From contig OZ223306.1 of the NCBI GenBank assembly GCA_965140735.1, positions 1,116,001 through 1,180,000 on the forward strand: DNA of 64,000 nt, given 5' to 3'. The stretch's first letter is position 1; the number at the start of each line of letters is the position of its first letter. Source of the DNA: Fusibacter_A sp965140735. GTDB lineage: Bacteria > Bacillota > Clostridia > Peptostreptococcales > Acidaminobacteraceae. The notes under the pieces are model-generated. The model worked only from the letters and a program-made list of their open reading frames with translations, ran no database searches and had not been told where the DNA came from. The position numbers were made by a program, and so were the translations under genes. Positions 35,735 through 45,447 of the stretch are shown here, in pieces.

Positions 35735-36652
35735 TTAGTTTAACAATGCCTCTACAAAATCATGTGCATCAAATCTTTGTAAATCCTCAATGCCTTCACC
35801 AACACCAATCAACTTTACTGGAATATTGAGTTCAGAATTAATAGCCAGTACAACACCGCCTTTGGCAGTTCCATCTAGTTTTGTTAGGACAATACCCGAT
35901 ATTTCAGCGGCTTCATTAAAGACTTTAGCTTGTTGAACTGCATTTTGACCAGTTGTCGCGTCAAGCACAAGAAGCACCTCTTTTTTAGCTTCTGGATATT
36001 CTCTTTCTATAACTCTAAAAACTTTAGCGAGTTCGTTCATCAAATTGACTTTATTGTGAAGTCTACCTGCTGTATCGCAAATGAGAACATCCACGTTTCG
36101 TGCTTTAGCTGCTTGTACAGCATCAAATATAACCGCAGCGGGATCTGAACCTTCTGATTGATGAATAACCCCCACGCCTACTCTATCGCCCCAGATCATC
36201 AGCTGATCTATAGCGGCTGCTCTAAATGTATCACCTGCCGCGATGAGCACTTTCTTGCCCTCAGTTTTTAAGGCATGTGCAATTTTACCGATTGAAGTGG
36301 TTTTACCAACGCCGTTAACACCAATAACCATGACAATTGTCGGTTCATTTCCTACTGAAAAAGGCACATTATTATTTTCATTTAATATCATTTCCACAAC
36401 ATCTTTAAAGACAACTTTAATATCACTTGAGTCCTTAATTTTTCTAACTTTAAGTTCAGCTCTTAACTTTTCAATAAGCTTCATTGAAGTACTCATACCA
36501 ACATCAGCCATAATTAAAATTTCTTCTAATTCATCAAATAATTCATCGTCGATTTCACCATAATTGTTAAAAAGATCATCAATTTTATCTGTGATGCCCT
36601 TTCTCGTTTTGTTCAAACCCTCTTTTAACTTAGAAAAAAAAGATAATGCCAT
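35735..36652 (-). CDS. ftsY: Signal recognition particle receptor FtsY
   Basis: FtsY is the membrane-side GTPase that receives SRP. The 305-residue protein lacks the long acidic A domain of Gram-negative FtsY, as usual in Firmicutes. G motifs are GVNGVGKT at residues 111-118, DTAGRLHNK and TKLDGTAKGG. It lies between smc and ylxM/ffh, the conserved Clostridia order. Confidence 0.98.
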   Translation of the reverse strand: MALSFFSKLKEGLNKTRKGITDKIDDLFNNYGEIDDELFDELEEILIMADVGMSTSMKLIEKLRAELKVRKIKDSSDIKVVFKDVVEMILNENNNVPFSVGNEPTIVMVIGVNGVGKTTSIGKIAHALKTEGKKVLIAAGDTFRAAAIDQLMIWGDRVGVGVIHQSEGSDPAAVIFDAVQAAKARNVDVLICDTAGRLHNKVNLMNELAKVFRVIEREYPEAKKEVLLVLDATTGQNAVQQAKVFNEAAEISGIVLTKLDGTAKGGVVLAINSELNIPVKLIGVGEGIEDLQRFDAHDFVEALLN

Positions 36653-36666
36653 ATTGCCTCCTATAA

Positions 36667-36685
36667 ATTCTCATTTTGTGAGAAT
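36667..36685. other. Small hairpin upstream of ftsY
   Basis: ATTCTCA and TGAGAAT form a 7-base stem with a 5-base loop a few bases before the ftsY ribosome binding site. There is no strong U tract on either strand. It could influence ftsY translation; I cannot say more. Confidence 0.25.
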
Positions 36686-36773
36686 GTTAAAAGTTAAAAG
36701 TTGAGCAATCCTCTACCATACGGTGAAGAGTTTATGCGAAACTACCTTTTAACACCCTAACCATTTTATCATA

Positions 36774-39700
36774 TTAATTATATTTACCTTCAACATCTTC
36801 AAGCCTCACACTGAGCACTTTAGATATACCATACTCTTCCATTGTAACACCATAGAGCGTATCTGCAACTTCCATGGTCCCTTTACGATGTGTAATAACC
36901 ACAAACTGAGAATGTTCAGCATATACCTTGATAAAGTCAGCAAATCTGTAGACATTAACATCATCAAGTGCAGCCTCAATCTCATCTAAAATACAAAACG
37001 GTGTTGGTTTAGTCTTTAAAATCGCAAAGAGCAGCGCTATGGCTGTAAGCGCTTTCTCACCACCCGATAATAGGTTAATGCTTTGAAGCTTCTTGCCAGG
37101 GGGTTGTGCAATGATATCAATATCACAATTTAGAATATCATCATAATCTGACAGCACAAGTTCGGCATCGCCACCACTGAAGAGGTCTTTAAAGGTTCCT
37201 TTAAAGTGTTCGTTAATAATTTCGAAGTGTTCCTTGAAAAGGACTATCATGCGTTTTTCCAGATCTAAAATGATCTTATCTAGATTTTCGATACTTTCAA
37301 TGAGATCTTTTCTTTGGTCCGTTAAGAAAGTATAACGTTCAGCCACTTCTTCATATTCCTTAATCGCATTGATATTCACAGTACCAATCATTTTCAGTTC
37401 TTGTTTTAGTTGTTTCATTTCACCTTTTTGAGTTGGAACCAGATCCGCTAACACTGCTTCTCCAATTGTTACTTCATATTTATCCCATAGTTCAGTGATG
37501 ATCGTCTCTTTTTCAACTTCAAGCTTTGCTTGTTTAACTTCAAGTTTATGTGTTTCCTCTTTGATACTATTGGACAATTCAGTTATAGATGCAATTTGAG
37601 ATTGATGCTCTTTAACTTCACCCGAAAGTTTGTATTTTTCTTTGTTTTTAACTTCAATTGCCTGTGAAAGCGATTCAATTTCACGGCTAATTGTTTCAAT
37701 ACTCTTTTGAATATCATCTACTTGTGCATAAAAAGCTTCTTTATGTGTCTGTTGATTCACCAAATTTTCTTGACGCGCTACTTTTTTCTGTTCAATTGTT
37801 TTTAAATCATCTGTCGCTCTTGCGAGTTCTCTATCCTTAAACTCAACCAACTGTTCAGTCGAAATTCGCTTTATCTTAAGTGCTGTAATTTGCTCATTTA
37901 TCACTTCTATTTTATGTTCAAGATCACTGAGCGTTGCAATGACATCCGACAATTTTGATTCGAGTTTGCCCACACGTTCTGTAGCGGCTTCAATTTTAGC
38001 CTCATTTTGTGTGATGGTTCCTTCAGTTTCTTCAAATTCATTTTTCAAAACATTTAAATTTTTCTCAAGCTTTGAAATTGCTTCAGTAAGCGATTGAATA
38101 ATGCCTTGCTGATTTTCCTTTGCATTTTCAAGTTTAATATAAGATAATTTCAACTGATCGATTTCTTGGCGATTCATTTTTAACTTTTCTTCTAAATCTT
38201 GAATGAGCCCTTCAAGTGCACTTAACTCCTGCTCTAATTTAACTTGCTCGCCTTCACCATTAAAAATTAAAGTTTCAAGTTCACCAATGCGTCTTTTCCT
38301 ACCTAAAATATTAGAAATTCTAGATTTAAAACTACCCCCAGTAATGGTTCCCGAAGGAATGAGCACATCACCATTTAGAGTAATGACTTTATACTTTATA
38401 TTCTTAATTTTAATCATGTCGCTTGCTGTTTCAAAAGTGTCTACAATCAAGATTCGACCTAATAAATAGGACACGAGGACATCATACTTCGAATCATAAC
38501 CTAATAGATCACTGGCGACACCTATAAATCCTTTTTCTTTTTTTGCAATCTTAAGAACTTCTCTTTGTTCCCCTTTGTTCCCTAAATTATCAAGCGGCAA
38601 AAACGTCACACGGCCCAACTTATTCTTTCTTAGATAATCAATAGACCGCTTAGCATCTGTAACATGGTCACAAACAATGTGTTGCACAGATTTCCCAAGC
38701 GCAACTTCAATAGCAGTTTCATATTTTTTAGGCACATTAATAATTGTTGCAACAATGCCATGAATACCAGTTTTATCAGGCAAATTTAACAGGATATCTT
38801 TAACACCTTTGTCATAGCCATCATATTCTTTTTCAAGTGTGTCCAATACTTTTTTTTCAGCTAGGGCATCCGATACATTTTTGCTTACTTTTTCAAATTG
38901 CTTCCGCTTAGATTGAGATTGTTCTTTAAAGGTTTGAATTGATTTTAGATTTTCAGACAGTTGTTGATTTAAATTTTGTTGACTCACCTTCAATGCTTCT
39001 AACTGCTGATCGTAATCCATACGAAAAGCATCCGCTTCAACCTTCTGAGCACTTATTCTTTTCTTTTCAATATCTGCAAACTCAATTTTTTCAAGGAGTG
39101 ATCGTTTAAAACGATTTAAATTTTCATTTTCATTTTTCTTAATCTCTATATCATTTAAGAGTCCTATAACCTCTTGACGTTCATTTTCATTTGAAGTTTT
39201 AATATTGCCAAGAGCACCTGTTTCAATTTCAAGCGCCTCATTTAATTGACTTACTTGTTCATCAAAAGACTGAAGTTCCTTTACGATCAATTCTCTTTCA
39301 CTTTGGATAACACCAATTTGAGTCTGTATATTTTCAAATTCATTTTCAACTTCTCTTAATTCATCATCAATACGTTTGATATTGGAATCTGTATTGCTTA
39401 TTTTTTCCTCAATCAACTCTTTATCACCAAGTGTCCGACTCTTTTGATTCTGTAAATTATGGAAAGCTTCTTCATTTAAACGAATTTCACGATTAAGTCT
39501 ATAAAGTGCTTGATCTTTCTGATTATAAGCTTCTTTAATCTCGTCCGTATTAACTTCATTTGCCTTTAATTTATCCGTATTGCTTCTAATTGTATTCAGA
39601 GTATCTATTAAAATCTTTTCACAATCACCATATCTATTTGCAAAGTAATTAAGTTCTATGTTTTTTAGTGTTTCTGTCACTTCAAGGAACCTTGTAGCAC

Positions 39701-40331
39701 GCTCACTTTCAAGTTTTAAAGGTTCTACACGATCCTCAATTTCCGATAAAATATCTTGTATCCTAACCAAGTTTTCATGAGTCGCTTTGAGTTTCCGCTC
39801 AGATTCCTCTTTTCTAGATTTATATTTGATAATACCCGCGGCCTCTTCAAACAGCATTCGTCGTTCGTCTTTATTGCTACTTAAAATTTCGTCAATTCGA
39901 CCTTGTCCAATAATAGAATAGCCTTCTCTACCAATCCCCGTATCCATAAACAGTTCTTTGATGTCTTTAAGGCGACACGGCATCCCATTAATTTGGTATT
40001 CACTTTCGCCAGAGCGATGAACACGCCTAACGACTGATATTTCATCATATTCAAGCGGAAAAAAGTGATCTATATTATCAAATATGAGCTTTACTTCAGC
40101 AAGACCTAACGACTTTCGGTGCTTTGTCCCATTGAAAATAACATCTTCCATTTTCGATCCACGGAGTGTTTTAATACGCTGTTCTCCCAAAACCCATCTT
40201 ACAGCATCAGTGATATTACTCTTACCACTGCCATTTGGCCCCACGACACATGTTACCCCTTGTTTAAACTCAACAATCGTTTTATCTGCAAAGGATTTAA
40301 AGCCTCTCATTTCAATACGTTTTAAATACAC
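36774..40331 (-). CDS. smc: Chromosome segregation protein Smc
   Basis: SMC is the condensin ATPase that compacts and segregates the nucleoid. The 1185-residue protein has Walker A GPNGSGKS at residues 31-38, long coiled-coil arms, a hinge region around residues 510-650 (GIHGIVATIINVPKKYETAI, VLIPSGTITGG), and a C-terminal head with signature LSGGE at 1088-1092 and Walker B CILDE near 1113-1117. The length is typical. It is flanked by a radical SAM gene and ftsY, as in other Clostridia. Confidence 0.99.
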   Translation of the reverse strand: MYLKRIEMRGFKSFADKTIVEFKQGVTCVVGPNGSGKSNITDAVRWVLGEQRIKTLRGSKMEDVIFNGTKHRKSLGLAEVKLIFDNIDHFFPLEYDEISVVRRVHRSGESEYQINGMPCRLKDIKELFMDTGIGREGYSIIGQGRIDEILSSNKDERRMLFEEAAGIIKYKSRKEESERKLKATHENLVRIQDILSEIEDRVEPLKLESERATRFLEVTETLKNIELNYFANRYGDCEKILIDTLNTIRSNTDKLKANEVNTDEIKEAYNQKDQALYRLNREIRLNEEAFHNLQNQKSRTLGDKELIEEKISNTDSNIKRIDDELREVENEFENIQTQIGVIQSERELIVKELQSFDEQVSQLNEALEIETGALGNIKTSNENERQEVIGLLNDIEIKKNENENLNRFKRSLLEKIEFADIEKKRISAQKVEADAFRMDYDQQLEALKVSQQNLNQQLSENLKSIQTFKEQSQSKRKQFEKVSKNVSDALAEKKVLDTLEKEYDGYDKGVKDILLNLPDKTGIHGIVATIINVPKKYETAIEVALGKSVQHIVCDHVTDAKRSIDYLRKNKLGRVTFLPLDNLGNKGEQREVLKIAKKEKGFIGVASDLLGYDSKYDVLVSYLLGRILIVDTFETASDMIKIKNIKYKVITLNGDVLIPSGTITGGSFKSRISNILGRKRRIGELETLIFNGEGEQVKLEQELSALEGLIQDLEEKLKMNRQEIDQLKLSYIKLENAKENQQGIIQSLTEAISKLEKNLNVLKNEFEETEGTITQNEAKIEAATERVGKLESKLSDVIATLSDLEHKIEVINEQITALKIKRISTEQLVEFKDRELARATDDLKTIEQKKVARQENLVNQQTHKEAFYAQVDDIQKSIETISREIESLSQAIEVKNKEKYKLSGEVKEHQSQIASITELSNSIKEETHKLEVKQAKLEVEKETIITELWDKYEVTIGEAVLADLVPTQKGEMKQLKQELKMIGTVNINAIKEYEEVAERYTFLTDQRKDLIESIENLDKIILDLEKRMIVLFKEHFEIINEHFKGTFKDLFSGGDAELVLSDYDDILNCDIDIIAQPPGKKLQSINLLSGGEKALTAIALLFAILKTKPTPFCILDEIEAALDDVNVYRFADFIKVYAEHSQFVVITHRKGTMEVADTLYGVTMEEYGISKVLSVRLEDVEGKYN

Positions 40332-40347
40332 AATTCCACCCCAACCA

Positions 40348-41382
40348 TTACTTCATTATAGACACTATCTGACAATCATTTAATTTAAAAGTGTTTAATT
40401 CAATTTGACTTGACTGAACAATCACTACGTTTTTCAGACATTCATAACGCTTTAGATTGCGTTTAGCATGTCCTAAAACGTGTGTTACCTGTTTTGGATT
40501 AACCTGAATTTCAAGATTTTGAATATCACGGTCATCTTTTTCTTTAAACAAATGCGGTTTCAAAGCCTCAATAAAAAGCCAGTCAAATACTAACTCTTTT
40601 AAAGCAGGATGAAAAGGACCTGCAACGACTTCTTTACCCTCATCAATAAGATCGGTTCTCTGAAGCCCCAATCTTATCACCTGAATTTTGGCGGATTCAT
40701 AACGCTTGAGCGCCATTGCCATGGCTACAATCGTATCTTCTAAAGTCACAGGATTGTATTTCCCATCTAAATATAGTGCTTCGAGTTCTGTATGCTTAAT
40801 CACAAGTACTGGATATAATCTTATACAATCCGCTTTTAATCGAATGCTTTCTTCAACAGAAAAAAAGAACTTTTCCAAATCATCTCCCGGAAGCCCGTAC
40901 ATTAATTGAATTCCGAGTTCAAACCCATAGTTCTTGATCAAATTGACCGCTTTATAAATAGAATCAATACTGTGACCTCTCTTGCTGGCCAGCAAAACTG
41001 TTTCATCAAAAGACTGTACACCGAGTTCTATCGTTGTAACGCCATATTGTTTTAACCGTCTTAGAATTGTATCGTCTATATAGTCTGGACGTGTTGACAA
41101 TCTAATATTGTGAACACGCCCACTTTTTTTATATCGTAACGCAATTTTTAAGTAAGCTTCTTGAATATGAGGTTCAATCCCAGTAAAACTACCACCAAAA
41201 AAAGCAATTTCAACAACATCTGCTTTTATCGTTTCCAAATAACCCTCAATCTGGTTGACAATACTCTGGCTAGTGGGTGCTATATCAACACCTGTAATCT
41301 GTCTCTGGTTACAGAAAACACAATCATTCGGACACCCCATGTGCGATACAAAAATAGGGATAATCACATGCTTACGACTCAT
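40348..41382 (-). CDS. Radical SAM protein, Elp3-related
   Basis: The product (344 residues) has the radical SAM iron-sulfur motif CPNDCVFC near residue 18, followed by the family stretch EIAFFGGSFTGIE and TTIELGVQSFDETVL. The C-terminal KHTELEALYLDGKYNP region resembles the oxygen-independent coproporphyrinogen/Elp3-like subgroup. Homologues sit between rnc and smc in Clostridia and are annotated only as radical SAM; the reaction is unknown. It overlaps the rnc end by 11 bases; the ATG at 41382 was chosen over the GTG before it. Confidence 0.9.
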   Translation of the reverse strand: MSRKHVIIPIFVSHMGCPNDCVFCNQRQITGVDIAPTSQSIVNQIEGYLETIKADVVEIAFFGGSFTGIEPHIQEAYLKIALRYKKSGRVHNIRLSTRPDYIDDTILRRLKQYGVTTIELGVQSFDETVLLASKRGHSIDSIYKAVNLIKNYGFELGIQLMYGLPGDDLEKFFFSVEESIRLKADCIRLYPVLVIKHTELEALYLDGKYNPVTLEDTIVAMAMALKRYESAKIQVIRLGLQRTDLIDEGKEVVAGPFHPALKELVFDWLFIEALKPHLFKEKDDRDIQNLEIQVNPKQVTHVLGHAKRNLKRYECLKNVVIVQSSQIELNTFKLNDCQIVSIMK

Positions 41383-42070
41383 CACTTGCCAACTTCTTTA
41401 GACCTTCTTTTGCAGCCTCTTGCTCAGATTCTTTTTTACTACGGCCTTTACCTACACCAATGATCGCATCATTTAATTTCACATGCGTATAAAATGATTT
41501 CGAATGATCTGGTCCTTCTTCTTTAAAGATTTCATACTTTATGCGATTGCCTTTTTTTATTTGAATAACTTCTTGTAGTCTTGTTTTGTAATCAATAAAC
41601 AATTTACCATGTACAGCATCCGCAATAATAGGTTCCATATGACTGAGTACAAATCGTCTGGCAACCTCCACACCACCATCTAAATAGAGTGCTGCAATAA
41701 GGGCTTCAAAAGCATCCGACAAAATAGAAGTTCGCTCTCTACCGCCTGTGAGTTCTTCCCCTCTACCAAACATCATAAAAGTCCCTATTTCCAGCGCTCT
41801 CGCTGCTTCTCCAAGCGAAGCTTCGCATACAATCCGCGCTCTTACTTTCGTGAGTTGACCTTCTGCTAAATTCGGAAAATTATTATAGAGATACTCACTG
41901 ATCACAAGACCAAGTACAGAGTCCCCTAAGAACTCCAGTCTTTCATTATTTTTTATGCGTTCCTTTTTATTTTCATTCGCATACGACGAATGCGTCATTG
42001 CTCTTCTTAAGTAAGCAATATCAGTAAATTCATAACCAATCCTTTTTTCTAAAATTTTTACGCCTTTCAT
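41372..42070 (-). CDS. rnc: Ribonuclease III
   Basis: RNase III cleaves double-stranded RNA, including rRNA precursors. The protein has the signature NERLEFLGDSVLGLVISEYLY and the acidic catalytic sites, then a double-stranded RNA-binding domain (PDHSKSFYTHVKLNDAIIGVGKG and SKKESEQEAAKEGLKKL). Two ATGs lie in tandem; 42070 gives better spacing from AAAGGTG than 42073. The frame extending to 42124 has no ribosome binding site support. Confidence 0.97.
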   Translation of the reverse strand: MKGVKILEKRIGYEFTDIAYLRRAMTHSSYANENKKERIKNNERLEFLGDSVLGLVISEYLYNNFPNLAEGQLTKVRARIVCEASLGEAARALEIGTFMMFGRGEELTGGRERTSILSDAFEALIAALYLDGGVEVARRFVLSHMEPIIADAVHGKLFIDYKTRLQEVIQIKKGNRIKYEIFKEEGPDHSKSFYTHVKLNDAIIGVGKGRSKKESEQEAAKEGLKKLASDES

Positions 42071-42233
42071 CATCTCACCTTTCTTGAAAGGGCATTTAAA
42101 TATACTATGACAAAGTCTGCTCATAAGGTGATAATATATTTAAACAACCTTTTAGTTTACATGCCTTCAATCATTTTATAATTTTAAATCATAAAATTCA
42201 ATATGTGCAGCAAAAGTAATATATTAAAATTAA

Positions 42234-42262
42234 AAGACGCCGTTGTTTTAAACATGCGTCTT
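42234..42262 (-). terminator. Terminator after plsX
   Basis: AAGACGC and GCGTCTT form a 7-base stem with a 15-base loop, followed on the minus strand by TTAATTTTAAT. It lies in the 218-base gap between plsX and rnc. No acpP gene is present in this gap. Confidence 0.6.
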
Positions 42263-42288
42263 CTGCATTTCCAATGCATTATTCCATT

Positions 42289-43320
42289 TTATGATGATTC
42301 ACTTTCTGTATCAATAGGTGCTTCAAAGGCAGGCATTGTCTTAATCTTCTCTGTTATTTCTGAAACAAGATCAGATTCTACACCGATATAGGCATATTTT
42401 ATAGCGTTCATGAATGCTTTGGCATTAGATGAACCGTGCGCCTTGACTACTAACCCATTAACCCCTAATAGTGGGGCGCCACCGTATTCAGTATAATCTA
42501 ATTGCTTTTTAAAAGCATTTAGATTACCTTTTAGAAGCAATCCACCAACTCTACCAATTGTATTTTTCATAATCTGATTTTTTAATCCCTTTACAAAAGA
42601 AGAAGCCACACCTTCTGTAAGCTTAAGAATGATATTACCTGTGAAGCCATCTGCTACAATAACATCTACTTTGCCCAAAGGGACATCTCTCCCTTCCACA
42701 TTGCCCACAAAATTCAAGTCCGTTTCTTTCAACATTTGATGCGTTTCAATATAGAGTGGTGTTCCTTTAGTCTCTTCAGCACCGATATTGACCAAAGCTA
42801 CTTTTGGATTTTTAATCCCAATGACGCGTTCAGCATATAAACTTCCCATATAGGCAAACTCAACTAATTGCCTCGATTTACACTCTGCATTTGCACCTGC
42901 ATCCACTAAGACAGACGCACCTGACATCGTCGGATAAATTGTACAAAGAGCAGGTCTACTGATCCCCTTTATTCGCCCAACCTTTAACAAACTGCCCGCA
43001 AGCAAAGCACCAGTATTCCCAGCTGAAACAAAGGCATCAATCTCACCTTTCCTAAGTGCCTTCATCCCTACAACCATAGAAGAATCACCTTTTCTTTTGA
43101 TGGCTTTCACAGGTTTATCATCATTTTCAATAACTTCTGTTGTAGCCACCACTGAAATTCGCGCTTTATCATATTTATATTGACTAAGTTCATTACTGAT
43201 CTTAAGTTCATCACCAAAAAGAACGATCTCTCCTTTGATTAAAGCCAAAGCATCCACAGCACCTTTTACATTTTCCACCGGTGCATGGTCGCCGCCCATG
43301 GCGTCAAATCCAATTTTCAT
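42289..43320 (-). CDS. plsX: Phosphate acyltransferase PlsX
   Basis: PlsX makes acyl-phosphate from acyl-ACP for phospholipid synthesis. The 343-residue protein begins MKIGFDAMGGDHAPVENVKGA and contains GNTGALLAGSLLKVGRIKGI and VDAGANAECKS, all family-typical. The length is normal. It is downstream of rpmF but separated from it by a hairpin terminator. Confidence 0.98.
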   Translation of the reverse strand: MKIGFDAMGGDHAPVENVKGAVDALALIKGEIVLFGDELKISNELSQYKYDKARISVVATTEVIENDDKPVKAIKRKGDSSMVVGMKALRKGEIDAFVSAGNTGALLAGSLLKVGRIKGISRPALCTIYPTMSGASVLVDAGANAECKSRQLVEFAYMGSLYAERVIGIKNPKVALVNIGAEETKGTPLYIETHQMLKETDLNFVGNVEGRDVPLGKVDVIVADGFTGNIILKLTEGVASSFVKGLKNQIMKNTIGRVGGLLLKGNLNAFKKQLDYTEYGGAPLLGVNGLVVKAHGSSNAKAFMNAIKYAYIGVESDLVSEITEKIKTMPAFEAPIDTESESS

Positions 43321-43347
43321 AAGTCACCTCGTTTTTTGTATTAAAAA

Positions 43348-43372
43348 AGGCAATAGGATAGCCCTATTGCCT
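43348..43372 (-). terminator. Terminator between rpmF and plsX
   Basis: A perfect 10-base stem (AGGCAATAGG and CCTATTGCCT) with a 5-base loop is followed by TTTTTTAATA on the minus strand. This is a strong intrinsic terminator shape right after rpmF. Confidence 0.85.
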
Positions 43373-43382
43373 AGTTGAAAGA

Positions 43383-43559
43383 TTAAGCTTGTTTCGCATC
43401 TCTTCCATGATAATATCCACATTCTGCACATTCTCTATGTGGTACGTTAGCCGCTTTACATTTTGGACATTCCACAATGTTTGGAGCAGTCATTTTAATG
43501 TTACTAGCTCTACGCTTATCTCTTCTTGCTTTAGATATCTTACGCTTAGGTACTGCCAT
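43383..43559 (-). CDS. rpmF: 50S ribosomal protein L32 (zinc-binding form)
   Basis: The 58-residue product begins MAVPKRKISKARRDKRRA, diagnostic of L32. Two cysteine pairs (CPKC and CAEC) form the zinc ribbon, so this is the zinc-dependent paralogue. It is preceded by the DUF177 gene, the invariant bacterial pairing, and followed by a terminator. It is too short for length-filtered gene callers. Confidence 0.97.
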   Translation of the reverse strand: MAVPKRKISKARRDKRRASNIKMTAPNIVECPKCKAANVPHRECAECGYYHGRDAKQA

Positions 43560-43578
43560 ATCTTAACACCTCCTTAAT

Positions 43579-44076
43579 CTAAGTGAATAAATTCTTTAGT
43601 GCTTCTAGTCTTGGATCAATTTTTTCATCATTACACGCACAGTTTCCAGTATTCAGATCAGTTCCACACTGAGGACAAATCCCCTTACAATCTTCATCAC
43701 AAAGAATCTGTAGCGGTAAATTTAACAATATATCTTCCTCTAAAATTGGGATCAAGTCAATAGCACCACTTTCTATAACGGCGAATTGATCATCCTCGTC
43801 TTCAGAAAATTGCTCCATTAACTCCCTTGTCACACAACTCGAGAGGTTCAATTTGACTTCAGCTAAACATCTATGACACTCAAATGAAATTACACCCTTA
43901 TAATCGAAGGTAAGCATCAATCTCTTCTCGATTTTCTTAACATCACCTGTCACAGAAAACGTTGAAGCCTCAATGGCATTGATTTCCTTTAAAAACTCAT
44001 CTGTCAATGTCAAATCAAACTGAAAATCAGCGACTGATTTGAGTCCGTTTACTACCTTAGATAAATCTAGGTTCAT
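43579..44076 (-). CDS. DUF177 (YceD-like) protein
   Basis: A 165-residue member of the DUF177 family, almost always encoded just before rpmF; in plants and bacteria related proteins affect 23S rRNA accumulation. Features include ECHRCLAEVKLNL and the C-terminal cysteine clusters CDEDCKGICPQCG and CACND, followed by DPRLEALKNL. A perfect sigma-A promoter lies upstream. Exact function is not established. Confidence 0.93.
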   Translation of the reverse strand: MNLDLSKVVNGLKSVADFQFDLTLTDEFLKEINAIEASTFSVTGDVKKIEKRLMLTFDYKGVISFECHRCLAEVKLNLSSCVTRELMEQFSEDEDDQFAVIESGAIDLIPILEEDILLNLPLQILCDEDCKGICPQCGTDLNTGNCACNDEKIDPRLEALKNLFT

Positions 44077-44104
44077 ACTATCACCTCTTTAATGCAACAT
44101 TAAT

Positions 44105-44133
44105 ATTATAATTATTACGAAGAGGTTTGTCAA
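44105..44133 (-). promoter_or_regulatory. Consensus sigma-A promoter for the DUF177-rpmF unit
   Basis: On the minus strand TTGACA (44133-44128), a 17-base spacer and TATAAT (44110-44105) match consensus exactly. It lies between ackA and the DUF177 gene, about 29 bases before the start codon. Confidence 0.82.
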
Positions 44134-44139
44134 GTAAAA

Positions 44140-45333
44140 CTACTTAACTAATTCTAAAGTGTCTCTAGCGATCATTAACTCTTCATTAGTAGGCACTACC
44201 ATAATCTTAACTTTTGAATCATCTGTACTGATAATTGTTTCTTTACCTCTTACTTTGTTCTTATCTGTATCAAGAACGGCACCCATAAACTCAAGGTTTT
44301 GGCAAATCGCTTTACGACTATCAATACCATTTTCGCCTAATCCAGCTGTAAATACAATGGCATCAACACCACCTAATACAGATGCGTATGCTGCGATATA
44401 TTTTCTAACATTTAAATGGTAAATATCAAGCGCTAAGCTAGCTCTTTCATTGCCTGCTTTTGCAGCCTCTTCAATATCTCTAAAATCACTTGATACCCCA
44501 GAAATACCTAAAACACCAGATTTTTTGTTCATAATATTATTCATATCATCTAAAGAAAGATTTTCTTTACCCATGATATAAGTAACGATTTGTGGATCAA
44601 TGTCACCACATCTAGTGCCCATTACAAGACCTTCAAGCGGTGTAAAGCCCATAGATGTATCAATTGATTTTCCACCATCAATAGCAGCTAAAGAAGCACC
44701 GTTGCCAAGGTGACAAGTAATAATCTTTGTATCTTCAATTTTTTTACCAAGAAGCACCGCTGTTCTTTGAGAAACATATTTGTGGCTCGTACCGTGGAAG
44801 CCATATCTTCTCACGTGATCTTTTTCATAGTATTCATAAGGCAAAGCATAAACATAAGAACTTTTAGGCATTGTTTGATGGAATGCTGTATCAAATACAC
44901 CGACGTTAGGAACGCCAGGAAGCAATTCTTGCATCGCACTAACGCCCATGATATTTGGTGGATTATGAAGTGGTGCAAGCTCAATACACTCTTCAAGTGC
45001 TGACATAACACTGTCAGTAATCACAACAGATCCACTGAATTTTTCACCAGCATGAACAACTCTGTGACCAATTGCGTTAATTTCATCAAGCGATTTAATA
45101 GCACCATACTCAACATGAGTGATCGCTTCTAGTACATGCCCCAATGCATCTTTGTGATCTTTCATGGGTACTTCGATCTTTTCTTTGTTGCCTGTAGGAC
45201 CTTCATGTGTTAACTTTGCCCCTTCAATACCAATTCTTTCTACTAAACCTTTTGCAAGAACACTTTCATCTTCCATATTAAACAATTGATACTTTAAAGA
45301 TGAACTCCCACAGTTAATGACTAATACATTCAT
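44140..45333 (-). CDS. ackA: Acetate kinase
   Basis: Acetate kinase makes ATP from acetyl phosphate during fermentation. The 397-residue protein has the N-terminal VLVINCGSSSLKYQLF, FDTAFHQTMP, GFHGTSHKYVSQR and CHLGNGASLAAI motifs, and the C-terminal VVPTNEELMIARDT. The length is normal. No pta gene is adjacent in this window. A good sigma-A promoter is upstream; no clear terminator follows. Confidence 0.98.
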   Translation of the reverse strand: MNVLVINCGSSSLKYQLFNMEDESVLAKGLVERIGIEGAKLTHEGPTGNKEKIEVPMKDHKDALGHVLEAITHVEYGAIKSLDEINAIGHRVVHAGEKFSGSVVITDSVMSALEECIELAPLHNPPNIMGVSAMQELLPGVPNVGVFDTAFHQTMPKSSYVYALPYEYYEKDHVRRYGFHGTSHKYVSQRTAVLLGKKIEDTKIITCHLGNGASLAAIDGGKSIDTSMGFTPLEGLVMGTRCGDIDPQIVTYIMGKENLSLDDMNNIMNKKSGVLGISGVSSDFRDIEEAAKAGNERASLALDIYHLNVRKYIAAYASVLGGVDAIVFTAGLGENGIDSRKAICQNLEFMGAVLDTDKNKVRGKETIISTDDSKVKIMVVPTNEELMIARDTLELVK

Positions 45334-45401
45334 TATAAATTCCCTCCCTTTAATATATAAAGATTCTTTTTTTAATCTTAGTGATATTGGCCATACATTA
45401 T

Positions 45402-45429
45402 ATTATAATGTAATTAATCTAATTTTCAA
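45402..45429 (-). promoter_or_regulatory. Sigma-A promoter of ackA
   Basis: On the minus strand TTGAAA (45429-45424), 16 bases, then TATAAT (45407-45402), about 69 bases before the ackA start. A divergent -10-like TATAAT at 45404-45409 may serve tmcAL but has no good -35. Confidence 0.6.
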
Positions 45430-45447
45430 CCCTAATGGAGGATATTG

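Noticed and set aside
42071..42288. Missing acpP gene in the plsX-rnc gap
   Set aside because: No frame encoding an acyl carrier protein (DSL motif) is present on either strand; the gap holds only a terminator.
45421..45444. Possible CodY box near the ackA -35 (AATTTTC half-site)
   Set aside because: Only one half of the consensus is present and the region is AT-rich, so it is not distinguishable from chance.
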